In this document: positions 5,921 to 10,550 of the stretch, piece by piece
Numbering within the stretch: the stretch's first letter is position 1
Layout: the number at the start of each line of letters is the position of its first letter
Origin: Treponema sp.
Lineage (GTDB): Bacteria; Spirochaetota; Spirochaetia; Treponematales; Breznakiellaceae
Direction: 5' to 3'
DNA length: 10,550 bases
Assembly (NCBI GenBank): GCA_031270205.1
Contig: JAISYA010000014.1
Span: 1-10,550, forward strand
Program-made: the position numbers and the translations under genes
The notes under the pieces: model-generated
Told to the model about the DNA's origin: nothing
The model's database searches: none
Seen by the model: only the letters and a program-made list of their open reading frames with translations

Positions 5921-6925
5921 CTAAAACAGCGAGTCGGGAACCCCCGGCACGGCGACAAACACGTCCTGTACCAGCTTGTCCACGTCCACATCCGCCCTGA
6001 GAATACCGATGGCCTGCATCGCCTTAGCGTTGTTCTCAAGCGCGGGCAGGGCCTGGCTCACCGAGGCACGGTAGTTGAAGGCTTTCAGCAGCCGGGCGTT
6101 CACCAGCGGATCCCCAGCGGCGCGTTTGGTCTCAAAGAGGATCTGCGCGGTCTCGTCGGGATTTTCATACACAAACTTGGCGCCCTTCTGCACGGCCCGC
6201 AGGAATTTCGCCGTTGCTTCCGGGTGATTCTTCACCGTATCGGTACGCACCGTAACCACACAGCAGAACTCGTCTTTGTAGCCCTCGCTGGTGGCGTTAT
6301 CGATGATGGCGCGAAAACCCCGGGTGTCCTGGGCGATCTGGGCCGCAGGATCGGTCAGCCCGATCGCGTCAACAACACCCCGCTCAAGGAGCAAGGGCAA
6401 TTCAGCGGCGCTCTGATAGATGAAATCGACATCCGCGTTCTCCCCGTCAACCTTGAGCCCCAGCCCCGCCAGATAACGCTTGGCAAAGAGGACGGTGGTC
6501 GCCGCCGGGCTTGCCCCGCCAATCGTCTTGCCTTTGAGGTCCGCCGCCGTCTGTATGGGCGAGTCCCCCGGCACCAGGGTCTTGATACAGCCGGTATGCA
6601 CCGCAAGGGGTATCTGTACCGGAAGCCCGTTGGCAAGCGGCTGTATCAGGCTTATCATCAGGGTAGCCAAACCGTCCACACTGCCGTTGGTAAGGAGATT
6701 CATCGCCTCGCCGTCACCCACCTGGACGATCTCCCACTTGAGCCCCTCCTCGTCATAGTAGCCCTTTTCAAGGGCGATACGCTCCGGCGCGTCGCACAAT
6801 CCCGACAGGGGAAGGCCGATTTTGAAGACATAGTCGTCTTCGCCCTTTGCCGCATCTTTCTTGCTGCACGAGGAAACCGCGAACAGAACCGCTAAACCCG
6901 CCACAACACCTAAAACTCTTTTCAT
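5921..6925 (-). CDS. ABC transporter substrate-binding lipoprotein (NMT1/SsuA/TauA-like)
   Basis: This 334-residue binding protein has a lipoprotein signal (MKRVLGVVAG, then a hydrophobic stretch and VSSC, Cys20 lipidated). The mature part follows the NMT1/SsuA-like type II fold: FKIGLPLSG near the N-terminus, ALEKGYYDEEGL (51-62), a first-lobe signature around DGLATLM (84-90), LKGKTIG (130-136) and a second-lobe repeat FLRAVQKGAKFVYENPDETAQIL. Four cysteines remain in the mature protein (Cys44, Cys113 in HTGCIK, Cys221-Cys222 in FCCVV), unusual for an exported binding protein. I chose the start at 6925 because GGAGGAG lies six bases upstream; the longer frame to 6940 begins with TTG inside that ribosome site. 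It would deliver the ligand to the permease/ATPase pair encoded just upstream. The substrate is unknown; related proteins bind sulfonates, nitrate, taurine or pyrimidine precursors. Confidence 0.92.
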   Translation of the reverse strand: MKRVLGVVAGLAVLFAVSSCSKKDAAKGEDDYVFKIGLPLSGLCDAPERIALEKGYYDEEGLKWEIVQVGDGEAMNLLTNGSVDGLATLMISLIQPLANGLPVQIPLAVHTGCIKTLVPGDSPIQTAADLKGKTIGGASPAATTVLFAKRYLAGLGLKVDGENADVDFIYQSAAELPLLLERGVVDAIGLTDPAAQIAQDTRGFRAIIDNATSEGYKDEFCCVVTVRTDTVKNHPEATAKFLRAVQKGAKFVYENPDETAQILFETKRAAGDPLVNARLLKAFNYRASVSQALPALENNAKAMQAIGILRADVDVDKLVQDVFVAVPGVPDSLF

Positions 6926-6964
6926 GCCATACTCCTCCAAAAAACAGTTTCAACTGGATAAGAA

Positions 6965-7774
6965 CTAGGTCTCATCTCCTAACAGTTTGTTGTGCTTCAC
7001 GCTTTCATCACTCACACATTCTCGTCCCGCAAAGTGCGGGGTGCGCAGAATCTCCGCGCGTAGTTCCAGAAATTCGTGGTCGTCGCGGCGACGGGGCCGG
7101 GCTTTCTCCACCGTGATAACCTGCTCGATCTTCGCGGGACGCGCTGACATCACGATGATGCGGGTTGCCATGTAAATCGCTTCGTCAACATCGTGGGTTA
7201 CCATCACTGTGGTCATCCGCTGTTTCTGCCAGATGGCGATAATTTCATCCTGCATATTCATGCGGGTGAAGGCGTCGAGGGCGCCCAGGGGTTCATCGAG
7301 GAGCAGCACTTTGGGCTGATTCACCAGGGTGCGGGCCAGAGCCGCCCGCTGGGCCATGCCCCCGGAGAGGTGGTGGGGGTAGGATTTCTCAAAGCCCTCC
7401 AGCCCGACCAGCTTGAAAAAATCCGGGATCCGGCGCTTTTCCGTTTTGTACACGCCCCGGGAGCGCAGCCCGTAGGCGATGTTTTCGTAGATGGTCATCC
7501 AGGGGAACAGTGTCGGGTCCTGAAAGACCAGCCCCCGCTCATAGCCCGGCTTTGTTATCTCCGCGCCGTCAAGGGTGATGGTTCCTGAATCCTGCCGGAT
7601 AAGTCCGGCGATAAGGCGGAGGAGCGTTGACTTTCCGCAGCCCGAAGGTCCGATGAGGGAGACAAACTCCGTGCTCTCGAAGCTTATGTCCACATCGTCC
7701 AGCGCCACAATATCCGCGCCTCCGTTCTGCGGGAAGGTCTTGCGAACCTTTTTTACTTCGATCAATCCGTTCAT
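6965..7774 (-). CDS. ABC transporter ATP-binding protein (SsuB/TauB/NrtD-like)
   Basis: This 269-residue ATPase has the full set of ABC motifs: Walker A GPSGCGKST (42-50), Q-loop Gln85, signature LSGGM (136-140), Walker B VLLLDEP (156-162), D-loop GALD and switch His194 (VTHDVDEA). The sequence is typical of the nitrate/sulfonate/taurine importer class. The start at 7774 gives the normal family N-terminus (MNGLIEVKKVRKTF) and has GGTGG about eight bases before it. A much longer frame extends to 7942 but only by running through the permease gene. It sits 43 bases after the permease and 39 before the binding protein. The C-terminal 40 residues, rich in Arg/Asp/Glu, are a slightly long tail. Confidence 0.97.
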   Translation of the reverse strand: MNGLIEVKKVRKTFPQNGGADIVALDDVDISFESTEFVSLIGPSGCGKSTLLRLIAGLIRQDSGTITLDGAEITKPGYERGLVFQDPTLFPWMTIYENIAYGLRSRGVYKTEKRRIPDFFKLVGLEGFEKSYPHHLSGGMAQRAALARTLVNQPKVLLLDEPLGALDAFTRMNMQDEIIAIWQKQRMTTVMVTHDVDEAIYMATRIIVMSARPAKIEQVITVEKARPRRRDDHEFLELRAEILRTPHFAGRECVSDESVKHNKLLGDET

Positions 7775-7817
7775 AGTTGTGCCACCCGGAACCGCTCCCC
7801 GATTCGTTTGCCGCCCT

Positions 7818-8828
7818 TCACCATCGTATCGTCCCTTTCTGCCAGGCGAGCGCCTTGTTGCGAATCTTGAATTGCAGCCCGATGAGAAACGAAAAGGTGA
7901 CGGCGATGATGATAAGGCCCGCGTAGACGTTGGCGTAGGCAAGGGTCTCCCGCTGCCAGTTGATGTACCAGCCGATGCCGAATTTACAGCCGATCATCTC
8001 GGCGGCCATCAGGGTGAGGAAACAGGCCGAAGTGCCGTTGAAGAGGCCGGTAAAGATGCTGGGAGCCGCAGCCGGAAGGGCTATGGTCACAATCATCCGT
8101 AAATCGCTTGCGCCCAGGGTGCTGGAAACCTCAAAGTAGCTCTTGCGGACATTCATGATCCCCGAACTGGTAAGCACCGTCGTGGGGAACCAGACCCCCA
8201 GGGCAATGAGGAAGACGCTGGCGCTTGCGGGCTTAAAGAAGATGACCAGCGCCACCGGTATCCAGGCGGTTGAGGGGATGGGGCCCACCACGCGGATAAA
8301 GGGCATGATCCAGTAGTTGAGCCTCCGGCTCCACCCGATGAGCGTCCCGGTAAAAACCCCTACCAGCGCGCCCAGGGCAAAGCCGCTGAGGAGCAGACGC
8401 AGGGAATAGACGAGACAGCGCAGCAGGAAAAAGCCGTCCTCCACAAAAACCCCCAGAATCCGCTCCGGCGCGGGGAAGTAGATGTTCGGAATAAGTTCGA
8501 ATTTGAGGGTTATAAGGTTATACACCCCCAGGGCAAGAAACCCGCAGGCCTGAAAAACCGCCTTGAAGCCCAGTTTTTCCCGTATCCGCTGGTTAAAGAT
8601 GCTCGCAACCGCGGCAACCCCATAGCCAATCAGCAGCAACGCTAAAAAATCCCTGAAGTAGGGCAGCAGTTTGAGCCGGTAGTTCCCGTGGGCGGGTAAA
8701 ATTACGTGCAGTCCAAAAACGAGGCCGATTGCGACAGGCGGAAGAATTACCCGCCCATCAAATGAAATGGAGAAAAGAAAACGCTTTTTAATTTTTTGCG
8801 CGGTACCGGAGCCTCCGATCTTGGCCAT
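7818..8828 (-). CDS. ABC transporter permease (SsuC/TauC/NrtB-like) with extended N-terminus
   Basis: This 336-residue membrane protein has a C-terminal 215 residues matching the binding-protein-dependent permease domain of nitrate/sulfonate/taurine importers. VGPIPSTAWIPVALV (181-195) is a family hallmark, and the EAA loop EVSSTLGASDLRMIV with LPAAAP (233-256) contacts the ATPase. Ordinary members are about 250-280 residues; here an added N-terminal region (about 1-110) carries roughly three more hydrophobic segments (27-45, 60-78, 90-107). The ATG at 8828 has GAGGGAGA upstream, and a strong promoter lies 65-95 bases ahead. It is first in the block permease-ATPase-binding protein-transglutaminase. 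The imported compound cannot be told from the permease; a sulfur- or selenium-containing ligand is plausible only from the neighbourhood. Confidence 0.94.
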   Translation of the reverse strand: MAKIGGSGTAQKIKKRFLFSISFDGRVILPPVAIGLVFGLHVILPAHGNYRLKLLPYFRDFLALLLIGYGVAAVASIFNQRIREKLGFKAVFQACGFLALGVYNLITLKFELIPNIYFPAPERILGVFVEDGFFLLRCLVYSLRLLLSGFALGALVGVFTGTLIGWSRRLNYWIMPFIRVVGPIPSTAWIPVALVIFFKPASASVFLIALGVWFPTTVLTSSGIMNVRKSYFEVSSTLGASDLRMIVTIALPAAAPSIFTGLFNGTSACFLTLMAAEMIGCKFGIGWYINWQRETLAYANVYAGLIIIAVTFSFLIGLQFKIRNKALAWQKGTIRW

Positions 8829-8892
8829 AGCCGTCTCCCTCAGTACCCGTGTGTCCGGTATAGTTTACCCATTAAAAAAACAGACATGGCTT

Positions 8893-8922
8893 AGTATAGG
8901 GGGGAGCAGGTTATTTTGTCAA
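8893..8922 (-). promoter_or_regulatory. Sigma70-type promoter for the ABC transporter block
   Basis: On the minus strand a perfect -35 hexamer TTGACA (8922-8917) is followed after 18 bases by TATACT (8898-8893), five of six matches to the -10 consensus. Transcription would begin near 8885 and leave a leader of roughly 55-60 bases before the permease ATG. The -35 overlaps the last codons and the stop of the DUF3343 gene. The spacer carries a run of six C, which is unusual. Confidence 0.7.
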
Positions 8923-9225
8923 GCAATGTTTTGTGGTGTTTGGTAGTGTTTTGTATGATACCTGCCCCTCCGATTCCTCCTTCCGGTAAATTTCCGTAAC
9001 AGCAATCCCACATTCCAACAGGCAGGGGACAACTTTTTCTATATCCTCCGGCAAGAATCGCAGGCAAAAGCCGCAGCCCGCTTCTATGGCGGAGGGTTTG
9101 GGCATGACGCGGACATAAAACGCCTTTTCCAGAAGGGTCTGCTCCGCCATAATAGCCTGGGCGGTACTTTCGAAACATACTATAACTTCGGGGGGCAAAG
9201 CCGGGTGTTCCTTGGTTATGGACAA
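8911..9225 (-). CDS. DUF3343 family protein (putative Se/S carrier) with CGFC motif
   Basis: This 104-residue soluble protein begins with TTG at 9225-9223; AAGGAAG seven bases upstream supports that start, and no ATG fits better. The body shows the DUF3343 pattern: a beta strand (EVIVCFES), a helix (AQAIMAEQTLLEK), VRVMPKP, then AGCGFCLRF with Cys51 and Cys54, and ECGIAVTEIY. Pfam describes the family as a putative Se/S carrier; the CxxC would be the chalcogen-binding or redox site. DUF3343 proteins often follow a double-cubane reductase/activase pair, as here (15 bases after the activase gene). The C-terminal 14 residues look like an unconserved tail: the DNA that encodes them also holds three 10-bp repeats and the -35 box of the next promoter. 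Confidence 0.82.
   Translation of the reverse strand: MSITKEHPALPPEVIVCFESTAQAIMAEQTLLEKAFYVRVMPKPSAIEAGCGFCLRFLPEDIEKVVPCLLECGIAVTEIYRKEESEGQVSYKTLPNTTKHCLTK
8925..8954 (-). repeat. Three tandem 10-bp imperfect repeats abutting the -35 box
   Basis: Reading the minus strand, ACAAAACACT, ACCAAACACC and ACAAAACATT lie end to end at 8954-8925, two bases upstream of TTGACA. Units one and three differ at one position and the middle one at three from the first. The 10-bp period equals one helical turn, so equivalent bases would face the same side of the DNA. It may be an activator site or an UP-like element; it also encodes the C-terminal tail of the DUF3343 protein. Confidence 0.5.
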
Positions 9226-9240
9226 TTGTTTTCTTCCTTA

Positions 9241-10035
9241 TTATTCCAGTTCCCCGGCGAACAGGGCCGCTCCTACGGCTCCGGCGTATATGCCCTGCGG
9301 CATGGGCCGTAGTTCCACGCCCAGGATGCGGGAGAGGACCCTGCGAACCCCGGGGCTTTCCGAAAGTCCGCCGCTTAACGCCGCCGGAGACCGGATCCCC
9401 GTCCTCCCCGCCAGAGCGGCGATCCTGCGGGCTATGGAAACCACCGCGCCGCCGAGTATTTCCTCCCGGGAGACGCCCCTTGCAAGGAGGCCGATAATTT
9501 CAGATTCGGCGAAAACCGCGCAGGTGTTGTTCAGATCGATCTCCTTTTCAAGGGCCAAAAGTTCTTCCCTCGCGGCGGAGTCCAGTTCCAGCCGTTTGGC
9601 GGCCATCTCCAGAAAACGGCCCGAACCCGCGGCGCATTTATCGTTCATCTGAAAATCCTGGGCGCGGCCTGCTTCAACGGCAATAACCTTGCTGTCCTGG
9701 CCGCCAATGTCAATAACCATCCTTACCCCCGGGCAAAGCAATTCCGCTCCCCGCGCGTGGGCGCTGATTTCGGTAAGGGTTCCCACGGCGCGGCCGATCT
9801 TTTCCCGCCCATACCCCGTGGCGGCCAGGGCAACCGGAGCTTCTTCGGGGCTTTCGGCGGAAACGCCCTGTGCCAAAAGCGCTTCCAGAACAAGGCGCCC
9901 GGTTTCTGCAACGTTCCAGCCGGTGGGACGCAGGGCAAAGGCCAGAAGCGTTCCCTTTCGCAGCAAAACCCCCTTGCAGAACGAAGACCCGCAGTCGATT
10001 CCGGCAAGGAAGCGCTCATGAGGATCCCCGGCCAT
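9241..10035 (-). CDS. BadF/HgdC-type ATP-dependent activase of 2-hydroxyacyl-CoA dehydratase / double-cubane reductase
   Basis: This 264-residue protein has the ASKHA-fold ATPase motifs of the BadF/BadG/BcrA/HgdC activase family: phosphate 1 GIDCGSSFCKG (12-22), ATGYGR (72-77), DIGGQDSK (109-116) and the adenosine motif SGGLSESPGV (221-230). The two cysteines that bridge one [4Fe-4S] cluster across the homodimer in this family are Cys134 (NDKCAAGSG) and Cys172 (NNTCAVFAESE). It uses ATP hydrolysis to push single electrons at very low potential into its partner. That partner is the upstream HgdB/DCCP-like gene, whose TAA overlaps this ATG by one base (TAATG), so the two are translationally coupled. 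The length matches HgdC-type activases. Which protein reduces its own cluster (ferredoxin or flavodoxin) is not visible here. Confidence 0.95.
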   Translation of the reverse strand: MAGDPHERFLAGIDCGSSFCKGVLLRKGTLLAFALRPTGWNVAETGRLVLEALLAQGVSAESPEEAPVALAATGYGREKIGRAVGTLTEISAHARGAELLCPGVRMVIDIGGQDSKVIAVEAGRAQDFQMNDKCAAGSGRFLEMAAKRLELDSAAREELLALEKEIDLNNTCAVFAESEIIGLLARGVSREEILGGAVVSIARRIAALAGRTGIRSPAALSGGLSESPGVRRVLSRILGVELRPMPQGIYAGAVGAALFAGELE

Positions 10036-10550
10036 TAAAGCATCTCTATAAAGGCGGCAATGCGGGTTTTAAGCTGGGCTGTATCGCCGGCGGAATAATC
10101 GGTTTCCAGGGACAGGAAGGGCATATTCCGTTCTTTAAGAAATTCCCGGACAATCTGGGTTTCAACAGCATAGGTGTGGCAGGACTGGAGAGTCATCTCG
10201 ATAACGCCGTGTGCGGCAAACTGGGCGCAGAGCCTCCCCAAAAGTTCCAGCCGGGCAGGATTGGGACTCATCACGCTGCACCCGATGGCCAGATAATAAT
10301 CGCACAGCGCCTCGTAGGGGTCGCCGGTTTCGGCTGCCTGGCGGTCGTACTGTTTGGCCCCGGTGCAGTTTTCATAGGCCACCACCACGGCGCCGGATTC
10401 CTCGATGATGCGGACGATCTTTTCCGTGGCCCCGCCCATAGGGCAGCCGGTGATGACGATCCGCTTCGCCTTTTCGGAAACCGCCCGTTCTCCGTCGGCA
10501 TAGGCATCCTGTATCCGGCCAATGGTTTCTTCAAGCTCCCGAACCTTCTC
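10035..10550 (-). CDS. Double-cubane-cluster anaerobic reductase (HgdB/2-hydroxyacyl-CoA dehydratase family), C-terminal part
   Basis: The frame is open from the right edge to the stop at 10037-10035, giving the last 171 residues; the in-frame ATG at 10439 is internal, not the start. Motifs RIVITGCPMGGATEKIV, AYENCTGAK, LAIGCSVMSPNP, LQSCHTYAVET and ETDYSAGD match the HgdB-like branch that NCBI calls double-cubane-cluster-containing anaerobic reductase (DCCP). The cysteines in GCP, ENC and QSC are candidates for holding the [8Fe-9S] double cubane in this half. DCCP with its activase is known to reduce small unactivated molecules such as acetylene or hydrazine in vitro; the physiological substrate is unknown. 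The activase and a DUF3343 gene follow directly. A true 2-hydroxyacyl-CoA dehydratase would need a second homologous subunit, which is not seen on this side. The N-terminal half is outside the window. Confidence 0.88.
   Translation of the reverse strand, partial: EKVRELEETIGRIQDAYADGERAVSEKAKRIVITGCPMGGATEKIVRIIEESGAVVVAYENCTGAKQYDRQAAETGDPYEALCDYYLAIGCSVMSPNPARLELLGRLCAQFAAHGVIEMTLQSCHTYAVETQIVREFLKERNMPFLSLETDYSAGDTAQLKTRIAAFIEML

Noticed and set aside
6224..6895. Plus-strand open frame of 223 codons opposite the ABC binding-protein gene
   Set aside because: No ribosome site or family motif; it mirrors a well-supported lipoprotein gene.
7775..7942. Extended N-terminus of the ABC ATPase
   Set aside because: It reads through the permease gene in another frame, with a Ser/Pro/Arg-rich translation; the family start is at 7774.
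10035..10439. A separate small 134-residue protein starting at 10439
   Set aside because: The frame stays open to the window edge and the residues before that ATG (ITGCP) belong to the same conserved reductase motif, so this is an internal methionine.

Overview
All the genes I can support in this window lie on the minus strand, so they read from right to left. The gene set points to an obligate or strict anaerobe: an oxygen-sensitive double-cubane-cluster reductase with its ATP-driven activase, plus selenium and reduced-sulfur handling genes. Moderate-to-high GC, strong AGGAGG-type ribosome sites and two lipoproteins with a Ser-Cys lipobox would suit a spirochaete (Treponema-like) or a clostridium. 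This is an inference from style and gene content; no rRNA or marker gene is present to settle it.

Layout in the direction of transcription. (1) 10550-8911: the 3' part of a double-cubane-cluster (HgdB/DCCP-type) reductase, its BadF/HgdC-type activase (TAATG overlap), and a small DUF3343 (putative Se/S carrier) protein with a CGFC motif. (2) 8828-4788: an ABC importer of the nitrate/taurine/sulfonate class (permease, ATPase, lipoprotein binding protein) followed by a lipoprotein with a complete transglutaminase-type Cys-His-Asp triad. A good sigma70-type promoter for this block lies inside the 3' end of the DUF3343 gene, and a likely terminator follows the transglutaminase gene. (3) 4716-3264: a TusA-family sulfur carrier and a YeeE/TsuA-like thiosulfate-type membrane transporter. 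(4) 3184-1: a selenium block: YedE-type putative selenium transporter, a second DUF3343 protein, selenophosphate synthetase SelD, the selenium protein YedF (TusA + DsrE-like), and the first 25 codons of a class V aminotransferase/cysteine desulfurase family protein that runs off the left edge.

Taken together the window reads as an anaerobic sulfur/selenium acquisition and activation island. Importers bring in S- or Se-containing compounds, persulfide-type carriers (TusA, YedF, two DUF3343 proteins) move the chalcogen, and SelD makes selenophosphate. The reductase/activase pair provides very low-potential electrons for an unknown substrate. The selenium block is a known association. The link between the double-cubane reductase, the ABC importer and the transglutaminase is inference from proximity and is the least explained part.

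No intergenic stretch exceeds about 85 bases. The notable non-coding signals are three 10-bp tandem repeats abutting the ABC promoter, a 14-bp near-perfect hairpin just before selD, alternative overlapping hairpins before yedF, and a 9-bp tandem repeat before yedE. I see no tRNA, rRNA, CRISPR array, insertion sequence or in-frame selenocysteine codon.
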